The notes under the pieces: model-generated
What the model saw: the letters and a program-made list of their open reading frames with translations, nothing else
Told to the model about the DNA's origin: nothing
Databases searched by the model: none
Part shown: piece by piece, positions 1-5,466 of the stretch
Position numbering within the stretch: the stretch's first letter is position 1
Layout: each line of letters begins with the position of its first letter
Source: an uncultured Ruminococcus sp.
Lineage (GTDB): Bacteria > Bacillota > Clostridia > Oscillospirales > Ruminococcaceae
Reading direction: 5' to 3'
Length of the DNA: 5,466 bases
Assembly: GCA_946612185.1 (NCBI GenBank)
Contig: CAMOEP010000175.1
Coordinates: forward strand, 1 to 5,466
Position numbers and translations under genes: made by a program

Positions 1-2
1 CT

Positions 3-899
3 GCTTACGAAAAGGACGGCGCTGTATGGTTCAAGGGCGAGGAGTACGGTCTGGACAAGGACTTCGTTCTCAGGAGAAGCAACGGTCTTTACACCTACAT
101 CGTTCCCGATATCGCTTACCACTACGACAAGCTGGTCACCAGAAACTTCGACAAGGCTATCAACGTTCTCGGCGCTGACCACCACGGCTACGTTCCCCGT
201 CTGAAAGCCGCTCTGAAGGCTCTGGGCGTGGACGAGAGCAAGCTGGACGCTATCCTCATGCAGATGGTTCGCCTGGTAAGAAACGGCGAGGTGGTCAAGC
301 TTTCCAAAAGAAGCGGTAAGGCTATCACTCTGGTAACTCTCCTGGACGAAATACCGATAGATGCTGCACGTTTCTACTTCAATCTCCGTGAGGCTAACTC
401 ACAGTTCGAGTTCGACCTCGACCTGGCTGTTGAGCAGTCCTCCAAGAACCCTGTATTCTACGTTCAGTACGCTCACGCAAGAATTTGCAGCCTGCTGGCT
501 AACCTGGCTGCTGAGGGTCACGATATCCCCGAAAATGCTGACCTTGACCTCCTGAGCAGTCCCAGCGAGATCGAGCTTATCCGTCATCTGGCTTCCCTGC
601 CCTCCGAGGTGGAAAATGCTGCAAAGCACTACGATCCCTCAAAGATGACCCGCTATGCTATCGACTTAGCTTCACTTTTCCACTCCTTCTACGATTCATG
701 TTCTATCAAGAACGCCGAGACTGACGCTCTCAGGGACGCAAGAATGTTACTTTGCGTTGCCGTAAGGCAGACCCTCCGCAATGTCCTTGATATGCTCAAG
801 ATACAGCACCCCGACCGCATGGCTGAAAACAAGGACTCCTCCGAGAAGAACAAGAAGTATCAGGAAATGAAAAAACAGTCAGCTTCCGAACAGGACTGA
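3..899 (+). CDS. argS: Arginyl-tRNA synthetase, C-terminal part (5' end outside window)
   Basis: This class I aminoacyl-tRNA synthetase charges tRNA-Arg with arginine in the cytoplasm. Only the last 298 residues are present, and the reading frame is open from base 3. Visible family signatures are the catalytic-core stretch YIVPDIAYHYDKL, then LGADHHGYVPRLKAAL, then a KMSKS-loop equivalent KLSKRSGK at visible residues 99-106. The DALR anticodon-binding helical domain follows, opening with NPVFYVQYAHARI and running to about HPDRM. ArgRS proteins usually end at that point (typically ...PERM). This one continues for 25 mostly charged residues rich in Lys, Glu, Ser and Gln before the TGA at 897-899. 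The Leu in place of Met in the KMSKS loop is a mild substitution. The gene is separated from the next by 237 bp with its own promoter, so it is probably a different transcription unit. Identification is very secure; the function of the tail is unknown. Confidence 0.97.
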   Translation, partial: AYEKDGAVWFKGEEYGLDKDFVLRRSNGLYTYIVPDIAYHYDKLVTRNFDKAINVLGADHHGYVPRLKAALKALGVDESKLDAILMQMVRLVRNGEVVKLSKRSGKAITLVTLLDEIPIDAARFYFNLREANSQFEFDLDLAVEQSSKNPVFYVQYAHARICSLLANLAAEGHDIPENADLDLLSSPSEIELIRHLASLPSEVENAAKHYDPSKMTRYAIDLASLFHSFYDSCSIKNAETDALRDARMLLCVAVRQTLRNVLDMLKIQHPDRMAENKDSSEKNKKYQEMKKQSASEQD

Positions 900-927
900 T
901 TACAAAAATAAACGATAAAATTACAAA

Positions 928-956
928 ACGGTAACAGAAATTACTGCCGTATATAA
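928..956 (+). terminator. Weak candidate terminator hairpin after argS
   Basis: ACGG (928-931) can pair with CCGT (947-950), and inner CAG/CTG pairing is possible with a bulge. The hairpin is followed by an A/T-rich stretch (ATATAAAATTTT) rather than a clean T run. The stem is short and interrupted, so this is only the best candidate for ending the argS transcript. Read-through into the downstream operon is quite possible. No stronger stem-loop with a T tract is visible between 900 and 1136. Confidence 0.2.
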
Positions 957-1013
957 AATTTTCACAAATCGAACACATAATACTTGTTAAATATTCAGGC
1001 TTTTAAAAGAAAA

Positions 1014-1041
1014 TTAACAGTCTGTTCATACTCTGTTCATA
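1014..1041 (+). promoter_or_regulatory. Tandem 11-bp-period direct repeats (Pho-box/WalR-box-like)
   Basis: TCTGTTCATA occurs exactly twice, at 1021-1030 and 1032-1041. Read as hexamers, TTAACA (1014), TTCATA (1025) and TTCATA (1036) are spaced exactly 11 bp apart, one helical turn. The last copy ends 9 bp before the -10 hexamer at 1051, where a -35 element would lie, and no good TTGACA is present. This is the usual geometry of OmpR/PhoB-family response-regulator sites: the PhoB/PhoP boxes (Bacillus TTHAYA-like units 11 bp apart) and the WalR box (TGTWAH-N5-TGTWAH). TGTTCA-N5-TGTTCA fits the WalR box with one mismatch per half. The repeats are directly seen; which regulator binds is inference. 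Confidence 0.6.
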
Positions 1042-1044
1042 AAT

Positions 1045-1067
1045 ATATGTTACAATTTGTAATATAT
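1045..1067. promoter_or_regulatory. Imperfect palindrome over the -10 element, candidate operator
   Basis: Centred on T1056, the arms 1045-1055 and 1057-1067 are complementary at 10 of 11 positions; the one exception is a G/T pair (1049/1063). The core is TTACAATTTGTAA (1050-1062, including the centre). The dyad covers the -10 and the expected transcription start, a classic place for a repressor dimer to block RNA polymerase. The high A/T content lowers the significance somewhat. The binding protein is unknown. The PucR-type protein encoded immediately downstream is one candidate for autoregulation, by inference only. Confidence 0.45.
1048..1056 (+). promoter_or_regulatory. Extended -10 promoter for the regulator-ftsEX operon
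   Basis: TGTTACAAT fits the extended -10 consensus TGnTATAAT with one mismatch in the hexamer (TACAAT at 1051-1056). No recognisable -35 is found 16-18 bp upstream; that position is occupied by the TCTGTTCATA repeats, as expected of an activator-dependent promoter. Transcription would start near 1062-1064, giving a leader of about 73 nt before the ATG at 1137. The surrounding DNA is strongly AT-rich compared with the flanking genes. Confidence 0.5.
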
Positions 1068-1136
1068 TCAGGACAGCCGGTTCGAGCAGGATTTTTCTCT
1101 GAAAGCTGTACTAATTTAAGGAAAGGATCATCAATT

Positions 1137-2222
1137 ATGTCCAACAGATTATTTCAGGGTTTAGTTCATCAGATGCGTGACTCCATCGACGCTACTATCG
1201 GCGTGGTGGACGAGACAGCTACTATCATCGCTTGCAGCGACCTTACCCGTGTAGGTACTACCAACGAGTTCGTATCCCTCGACCTCAGCGACTCACACGA
1301 TATCTTTATCCGTGACGGCTTCACTTACAAGCCCTTCGGTTCAAGAGTCAAGCCCGATTACGCAGTTTTCGTTGAGGGCGTTGACGACGCTGCTGCAAAG
1401 TACGCAAGCATACTGGCTATCGCTCTCTCTAATATCAAGCAGTACTACGACGAGAAGTACGACCGCAATAACTTCATCAAGAACGTTATCCTCGACAATG
1501 TACTCCCCGGCGATATCGTTATCAAGGCAAGAGAACTCCACTTCAACGCCGAGATCAGCCGTGCGGTATTCCTCATCAGAATAGTTTCCGCTAACGATAT
1601 TTCCGCTTACGACGTTATCCAGAACCTGTTCCCCGACAAGAACAAGGACTTCGTTTTCAATATAACTGAAACAGACATCGTGCTGGTCAAGGAGCTGAAA
1701 AGCACCGTTGACTCCAAAGACCTGGAAAAGCTTGCACGTTCTATCGCTGATACCCTCAGCAGCGAGTTCTATACCCGTGTAAACGTTGGTATCGGTACTG
1801 CCGTTGTTGGTGTCAAGGATCTTGCCCGCTCATTCAAGGAGGCTCAGATGGCTCTGGAAGTAGGCAAGGTGTTCGATACCGATAAGGTCATCGTAAGCTA
1901 CGATAACCTGGGCATCGCAAGACTTATCTACCACCTGCCCACTACTCTGTGCGAGACTTTCCTCCACGAAGTATTCAAGGTCGGCAGCATCGACTCCCTC
2001 GACCACGAAACTCTGTTCACTATCCAGAAATTCTTTGAGAATAACCTGAACGTTTCCGAGACTTCCAGAAAGCTCTTCGTTCACAGAAATACTCTGGTTT
2101 ACCGTCTTGAAAAGATCAAGAAACTGACAGGTCTTGATCTGCGTGAATTCGACCACGCTATCATCTTCAAGATCGCTCTTATGGTCAAGAAGTACCTGTC
2201 CGCTAACCCCGTTAAATTCTAA
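1137..2222 (+). CDS. CdaR/PucR-family transcriptional regulator
   Basis: This is a 361-residue soluble DNA-binding regulator with no signal peptide or membrane segment. Residues 1-105 form a GAF/sugar-diacid-sensor-like ligand domain. A helical linker (DRNNFIKNVILDNVLPGD, about 109-126) leads to a degenerate GGDEF-like domain (about 137-255), including VNVGIGTAVVGVKDLARSF, as in CdaR proteins. Residues 291-355 are the PucR C-terminal helix-turn-helix, with the hallmark HRNTLVYRLEKI at 316-327. The ATG at 1137 is chosen because GAAAGGA (1121-1127) lies 9 nt upstream. The frame stays open back to a TTG at 984, but that stretch is AT-rich, lacks a ribosome site and contains the promoter. The gene ends with tandem stops TAA-TAG and lies 48 bp before ftsE, so co-transcription is likely. 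The effector is unknown. Family members often sense small metabolites such as sugar acids or purine products, but none is implied here. Confidence 0.88.
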   Translation: MSNRLFQGLVHQMRDSIDATIGVVDETATIIACSDLTRVGTTNEFVSLDLSDSHDIFIRDGFTYKPFGSRVKPDYAVFVEGVDDAAAKYASILAIALSNIKQYYDEKYDRNNFIKNVILDNVLPGDIVIKARELHFNAEISRAVFLIRIVSANDISAYDVIQNLFPDKNKDFVFNITETDIVLVKELKSTVDSKDLEKLARSIADTLSSEFYTRVNVGIGTAVVGVKDLARSFKEAQMALEVGKVFDTDKVIVSYDNLGIARLIYHLPTTLCETFLHEVFKVGSIDSLDHETLFTIQKFFENNLNVSETSRKLFVHRNTLVYRLEKIKKLTGLDLREFDHAIIFKIALMVKKYLSANPVKF

Positions 2223-2253
2223 TAGAGAGATACTGAATTTTACTGCCATAACT

Positions 2254-2273
2254 AAGGAAGGTGTAACAATTTG
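2254..2273 (+). promoter_or_regulatory. Ribosome binding site fixing the TTG start of ftsE
   Basis: AAGGAAGG at 2254-2261 lies 9 nt before TTG at 2271. No in-frame ATG occurs between this site and the conserved start of the ABC domain ([10 protein letters not shown]), so TTG is the start despite being a weak initiator. The TTG may hold FtsE synthesis down relative to neighbouring genes. Confidence 0.8.
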
Positions 2274-3128
2274 GTAGAACTTCAGAACGTGTCCGTTACC
2301 TACTCCAGCGGCGTTGACGCTCTCAATAACGTCAGCCTCAAGATCAACGACGGCGACTTCGCTTTCGTTGTCGGTTCTTCCGGTGCAGGTAAAAGTACTA
2401 TGATAAAACTCCTCCTCAAGGAGATCGACGCTACAAGCGGCGTTGTTACTGTCAACGGATACAACCTCAATAAACTCAAAAAGCGTAAGATACCGGAATT
2501 CCGCCGTACTCTCGGCTTCGTTTTCCAGGACTTCCGCCTTATACCGTCTATGACGGTGTACGAGAATATCGCATTCGTTCTGCGTGTTATCGACGCTCCT
2601 ATTAAATACATCAGAAAACGTGTCCCCTACGTTATCAGTCTTGTAGGTCTGCACGCTAAGACTAATTCTTATCCGGACGAGCTTTCAGGCGGTGAAAAGC
2701 AGCGTGTCGCTATCGCAAGAGCTTTGGTCAATGACCCGCAGCTTATCATCGCTGACGAGCCTACCGGTAACATCGACCCCGAACTTTCCTACGAGATCGT
2801 GGAACTGCTGAAGGGTATCAACGACCAGGGTACTACTATACTTATGGTCACTCATGAGCATGATCTGGTTCGTCATTTCGGCGGACGCATCATTAATATC
2901 ACAGACGGTGAGATCGTCTTTGATGAGGTAATTTCCGGTATCGGTGATGAACCGCTTCCGGAGGAAGATCTGGCGGCTGCTATGGCAAGAGCAGGCATGA
3001 CCGGTCAGATACAAGTTCCCCAGCAGCCTGAAATACAGACTCCGGGTATCGTCACCTCCACTGAGGACGCTCTCATTGACGAGGTCATCGCTGCTATCGC
3101 AGGCATAGACCAGGGAGGCAGCGAATGA
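2271..3128 (+). CDS. ftsE: Cell division ATP-binding protein FtsE, with C-terminal extension
   Basis: FtsE is the cytoplasmic ATPase of the FtsEX complex; it drives FtsX to control peptidoglycan hydrolysis rather than transport. The 285-residue protein has all ABC motifs: Walker [10 protein letters not shown] (35-43), Q-loop Q86 in FVFQDFRL, signature LSGGEKQR (138-145), Walker B LIIADEP (158-164) and H-loop H195. The motifs [14 protein letters not shown] and DEPTGNIDP are typical of FtsE. FtsE proteins are usually about 220-230 residues. Here about 64 extra residues (222-285) follow the ATPase core: an acidic helix-like stretch ([13 protein letters not shown]), a Pro/Gln-rich linker, and a second helix-like stretch ([17 protein letters not shown]). 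The start is TTG, and the stop overlaps the ftsX start in ATGA, implying translational coupling. Function is secure; the role of the tail is unknown. Confidence 0.96.
   Translation: MVELQNVSVTYSSGVDALNNVSLKINDGDFAFVVGSSGAGKSTMIKLLLKEIDATSGVVTVNGYNLNKLKKRKIPEFRRTLGFVFQDFRLIPSMTVYENIAFVLRVIDAPIKYIRKRVPYVISLVGLHAKTNSYPDELSGGEKQRVAIARALVNDPQLIIADEPTGNIDPELSYEIVELLKGINDQGTTILMVTHEHDLVRHFGGRIINITDGEIVFDEVISGIGDEPLPEEDLAAAMARAGMTGQIQVPQQPEIQTPGIVTSTEDALIDEVIAAIAGIDQGGSE
3113..3128 (+). promoter_or_regulatory. ftsX ribosome binding site inside ftsE and ATGA start/stop overlap
   Basis: GGGAGG (3113-3118), within the last ftsE codons, lies 6 nt before the ftsX ATG at 3125. The ATG overlaps the ftsE TGA (3126-3128) by 4 nt. 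This arrangement normally couples translation so the two subunits of the complex are made in matched amounts. Confidence 0.85.
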
Positions 3129-4030
3129 AACTGAGTGGATTTAAGTACCTGACTAATCAGGGCGTTGAAAATATATGGAAAAATAAAATGATGGCGTTCG
3201 CCACCTTCTGCGTGCTGCTTATATCGCTGCTGCTGGTAGGTATCGCCGGTCTGTTCTACCTGAACCTGAACTCAATGATACTGGGTCTGGGAAATCAGAA
3301 CGAGATCGCCGTCTACCTCGACCCCAGCCTTTCACAGCAGGACGTGGACTCCTTCGCCGATAAACTCTCCTCCCTCGATAACGTGGATACCATTGAGTAT
3401 ATCTCAAAGGAAGAAGCTTATGAGAGAATGAAAAACCAGATCTCCGACGGAAGAGCTATCTTTGACTACATCGACGGCTACGAATTTATGCCCGACGGGT
3501 TCAGCGTTACCGTTATCAATAACGATACCATCGAGGACACTACCGCTAAGATATCCGCCCTGACAGGCGTTAAGAGCGCAAGTTCCTCCCTCCAGGTCGC
3601 TGAGTTCCTCCGTGAGCTTCGCCGTGTAGTCACTATCATCGCTGTGGCTATCATCGCCGCACTGGTATTAGTATCTATGATAATGATCTCCAATACCACC
3701 AAAGCAAGCGTTTTCGCAAGGCGTGAGGAGATTCAGATAATGAAGTATGTTGGCGCTACTAACAGCTTCATACGCTTCCCGTTCTTCATTGAAGGCATGG
3801 TGACCGGTTTCTTCGCCGGCGCTGGCTCTTTCTTCATCACATGGGCAGTGTACAGGGCTGTATACCGCATACTCACTGAACAGGGTACGCTGATGAACGC
3901 TTTCGGCTACAGCAGCATTATCCCGTTCAAGGATATCAGGCTTCCGCTTGCCGGCGCTTACCTTTTAGCCGGCGCTCTCCTGGGCGCTGTAGGAAGCGTT
4001 GTAAGTACCAAGCGTCACATTGATGTATGA
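3125..4030 (+). CDS. ftsX: Cell division membrane protein FtsX
   Basis: FtsX is the integral membrane subunit of FtsEX. It passes ATP-driven movements of FtsE to an extracytoplasmic hydrolase or hydrolase activator. The 301 residues show the standard layout: short cytoplasmic N-terminus (NIWKNKMMAFAT), TM1 about 22-47, an extracellular domain about 48-165 (contains IAVYLDPSLSQQDVDSFADKL), TM2 about 168-190, TM3 about 219-243 and TM4 about 273-294. The conserved cytoplasmic segment REEIQIMKYVGATNSFIRFPF (200-220) precedes TM3 and is a family hallmark. Length and topology are normal for Gram-positive FtsX. The extracellular domain is the expected docking site for the coiled coil of the protein encoded just downstream. 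Confidence 0.96.
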   Translation: MKLSGFKYLTNQGVENIWKNKMMAFATFCVLLISLLLVGIAGLFYLNLNSMILGLGNQNEIAVYLDPSLSQQDVDSFADKLSSLDNVDTIEYISKEEAYERMKNQISDGRAIFDYIDGYEFMPDGFSVTVINNDTIEDTTAKISALTGVKSASSSLQVAEFLRELRRVVTIIAVAIIAALVLVSMIMISNTTKASVFARREEIQIMKYVGATNSFIRFPFFIEGMVTGFFAGAGSFFITWAVYRAVYRILTEQGTLMNAFGYSSIIPFKDIRLPLAGAYLLAGALLGAVGSVVSTKRHIDV

Positions 4031-4054
4031 TCGGTCTTCCGATACGGAAAGGAG
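4030..4054 (+). promoter_or_regulatory. Strong ribosome binding site with two mutually exclusive small hairpins
   Basis: GAAAGGAG (4047-4054) is an uninterrupted match to the Firmicutes anti-Shine-Dalgarno sequence. Just upstream, ATCGG (4030-4034) pairs perfectly with CCGAT (4039-4043) around a TCTT loop, leaving the ribosome site free. Alternatively TTCCG (4037-4041) pairs perfectly with CGGAA (4045-4049) around ATA, covering the front of the ribosome site. Both use 4039-4041, so they cannot coexist. The first begins on the last base of the ftsX stop codon, so a terminating ribosome could affect which forms. The pairings are seen; a regulatory role is speculative. Confidence 0.35.
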
Positions 4055-4055
4055 T

Positions 4056-5466
4056 ATGGCATTTCTGCCGAAAATTATGAGTAAACTTAAAAGTGCTAAA
4101 AAGATCCTGTCTTTCGTAAGCTGCCTGGCGATCTCGCTGGGCGCTGCTGCCGCTTTTCCGGCTGCTACAGGCACTCATGATGCCTCCGCTAAAACTATTG
4201 CTGAGATACAGCAGCAGCGAAAGGAAAATCAGGACAAGATTGCTGCCCTTGAAAGTGAGATATCGTCCCTCCAGGACGACAAGGACAACAATAAGGCTTA
4301 TCAGGAAACACTTATGGAACAGATAGGTCTTATCCAGGCTAATATCGAACTGCTTAACGCTGAACTTGATTCTATCGAGGCTGATATCTCCGTTACTGCG
4401 CAGAATATCACCGACCTCGATACCGATATAGTCAACCAGCAGGACGCTATTGACCAGAATATCGAGCTTTTCAAGCAGCGTCTGTGCGCTATGTATATGA
4501 ACGGCAACGACTCCGCCGCTTCAGTTGTGCTGGGTTCGTCAAGCTTCTACGACATGATGACCCGCCTCCAGATGATAAACCGCATCGCTGAGTACGATGA
4601 GGATCTTATCACTAATATCCTCGACGAGATCGACTCTATGGAGCAGTCAAAGAAGAACCTGGAAAGCGAAAAACTCAACCTTCAGATGAAGCAGGAGGAA
4701 CAGCAGAAGCGCAAGGAGGAAAAGGCTGCCGAGATCGAGGATCTCAACGTTAAAATGAAGGATACCGAGGACGAGATCGCCCGTATCGCTATGGAACAGG
4801 AGTCACTCGCCCGTGATAAGGCTGATATCGAAGCGGAAAACCAGGCTCTCGCTGAGGAACAGGCTGCTATCGAGGAACAGATCCGCCGTGAGGCTGAGGA
4901 GGCTCAGCGTCGTTACGAGGAGGAGCAGCGTAGACTTGCGGAAGAACGTGCTGCCGCTCAGAGGGCTGCTGCCGAAGCTGCTGCTGCCGCTGCTGCACAG
5001 CAGAGTTCAGGCGATTCGTCCCAGAATACCAGTGTTTCCCCCACCTATACCGAGCCGGAGTACATTGTTCCCTCGGTTTCTTCTCTTGGATTTGCTTGGC
5101 CAGTACCTGGTTTCTGCTACATTTCAAGCGGCTACGGCTACCGCTGGGGTACTACTCATAAAGGTATAGACATTGGTGATGCCGGTATCTCCGGTGCTGC
5201 TGTCGTCGCTTCTCAGGCTGGTACAGTTATCAGAACAAACAATACCTGCACACATAACTACGCTAAGTCATCAAGCTGCGGCTGCGGCGGTGGTTACGGA
5301 AACTACGTCGTTATCTCACATGACGGCACTTACTCCACCCTTTACGGTCACATGGCTTCCACTTGCGTAAACCCCGGCGACTATGTTGAACAGGGTCAGG
5401 TCATCGGTTATGTCGGCTCTACAGGCTGGTCTGCCGGCGCTCCCCTCCACTTTGAAGTGCAGGTCA
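4056..5466 (+). CDS. Secreted coiled-coil M23 peptidase-family protein, probable FtsEX-controlled hydrolase or activator (3' end outside window)
   Basis: At least 470 residues, open to the window end. A Sec signal peptide (basic residues K6-K16, hydrophobic core 17-34, likely cleavage among A30-A37) precedes a long coiled coil (about 48-141). Next comes a CwlO/PcsB-like segment RLCAMYMNGNDSAASVVLG (142-160) with SSFYDMMTRL. A second charged coiled coil (about 190-306) ends in an Ala-rich run, followed by a Ser/Pro linker (314-345) and an M23 domain from 346. M23 residues seen: H368 and D372 (HKGID), H432 (YGH) and H465 (PLHFEV). The first His of the HxH pair is Pro463, so catalysis may be lost. 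Five cysteines lie in the M23 domain (354, 398, 408, 410, 437). The start is uncertain: ATG 4056 is only 1 nt from the ribosome site, in-frame CTG 4065 is ideally spaced, and ATG 4077 is 22 nt away. Position after ftsEX marks it as the extracellular partner, like EnvC, CwlO or PcsB. Confidence 0.9.
   Translation, partial: MAFLPKIMSKLKSAKKILSFVSCLAISLGAAAAFPAATGTHDASAKTIAEIQQQRKENQDKIAALESEISSLQDDKDNNKAYQETLMEQIGLIQANIELLNAELDSIEADISVTAQNITDLDTDIVNQQDAIDQNIELFKQRLCAMYMNGNDSAASVVLGSSSFYDMMTRLQMINRIAEYDEDLITNILDEIDSMEQSKKNLESEKLNLQMKQEEQQKRKEEKAAEIEDLNVKMKDTEDEIARIAMEQESLARDKADIEAENQALAEEQAAIEEQIRREAEEAQRRYEEEQRRLAEERAAAQRAAAEAAAAAAAQQSSGDSSQNTSVSPTYTEPEYIVPSVSSLGFAWPVPGFCYISSGYGYRWGTTHKGIDIGDAGISGAAVVASQAGTVIRTNNTCTHNYAKSSSCGCGGGYGNYVVISHDGTYSTLYGHMASTCVNPGDYVEQGQVIGYVGSTGWSAGAPLHFEVQV

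Noticed and set aside
984..1136. 51-codon N-terminal extension of the regulator from TTG 984
   Set aside because: The extension has no ribosome binding site, is AT-rich, overlaps the repeats, -10 and palindrome, and would add a segment not expected in CdaR/PucR proteins. ATG 1137 has a good ribosome site.
2223..2270. Possible terminator or separate promoter between the regulator and ftsE
   Set aside because: No stem-loop with a T run and no convincing -10/-35 pair are visible in these 48 bases; they contain only the ftsE ribosome site.
1830..2654. Open frame of 274 codons on the minus strand
   Set aside because: It lies antisense across the regulator and ftsE, both with clear family motifs. 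Its product is a low-complexity D/V/E/S-rich sequence that mirrors the codon use of the opposite strand, and it has no recognisable domain.
4125..4130. Lipobox-like Cys (FVSC) in the signal peptide of the M23 protein
   Set aside because: Phe at -3 is atypical and too few hydrophobic residues precede the Cys, while hydrophobic sequence continues well past it. A Sec signal with Ala-rich cleavage region fits better.
4870..5000. Repetitive GAG/GCT-rich DNA as a possible repeat element
   Set aside because: It is explained by the Glu/Ala/Arg composition of the second coiled coil; no exact tandem unit is maintained at the DNA level.
4813..5169. Arg/Leu-rich 118-codon plus-strand frame inside the M23 gene
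   Set aside because: It is out of frame with a continuous coiled-coil/M23 reading frame. The Arg/Leu richness comes from reading GAG/GCT-type codons in another phase, and there is no independent ribosome site or domain.

Overview
The window looks like chromosomal DNA of a low- to mid-G+C Gram-positive bacterium of the class Clostridia. A Ruminococcus-like member of the Oscillospirales is my best guess, and the genus is inference. The evidence is strong GAAAGGAG-type ribosome binding sites, a CdaR/PucR-type regulator, a CwlO/PcsB-style secreted coiled-coil protein beside ftsEX, and AT-rich spacers between GC-richer genes. All genes are on the + strand and I see no mobile element, CRISPR array, tRNA or rRNA.

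Layout. Positions 3-899 hold the 3' part of argS (arginyl-tRNA synthetase), starting before the window. Positions 900-1136 are an AT-rich spacer. It carries tandem 11-bp-period repeats (1014-1041), an extended -10 promoter (1048-1056) and a 23-bp imperfect palindrome over that -10 (1045-1067). Positions 1137-2222 encode a cytoplasmic transcription factor with a PucR-type C-terminal helix-turn-helix. After 48 bp come ftsE (2271-3128, TTG start) and ftsX (3125-4030), joined by an ATGA overlap. The last gene, 4056 to the window end, encodes a secreted protein with a signal peptide, two long coiled coils and a C-terminal M23 (LysM/LytM-family peptidase, also called peptidase_M23) domain. Its stop codon lies outside the window.

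How the genes fit together. FtsE (ATPase) and FtsX (membrane subunit) form a type VII ABC-like mechanotransmission complex. It does not transport; it controls peptidoglycan hydrolases through an extracytoplasmic coiled-coil partner (EnvC in E. coli, CwlO in Bacillus, PcsB in pneumococcus, RipC in mycobacteria). The coiled-coil/M23 protein is very probably that partner here. The upstream regulator is likely co-transcribed with the complex and may control it.

Most notable points. The M23 domain keeps the residues expected to bind zinc, but the first histidine of its HxH motif reads as proline, which suggests a catalytically impaired, EnvC-like activator or an unusual hydrolase. The M23 domain also carries a cysteine-rich insertion. 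FtsE has a C-terminal extension of about 64 residues. The operon promoter has a Pho-box/WalR-box-like repeat array, suggesting that wall hydrolysis is tied to a two-component response regulator. No wholly new system is evident; this is a recognisable FtsEX-hydrolase module with unusual details.
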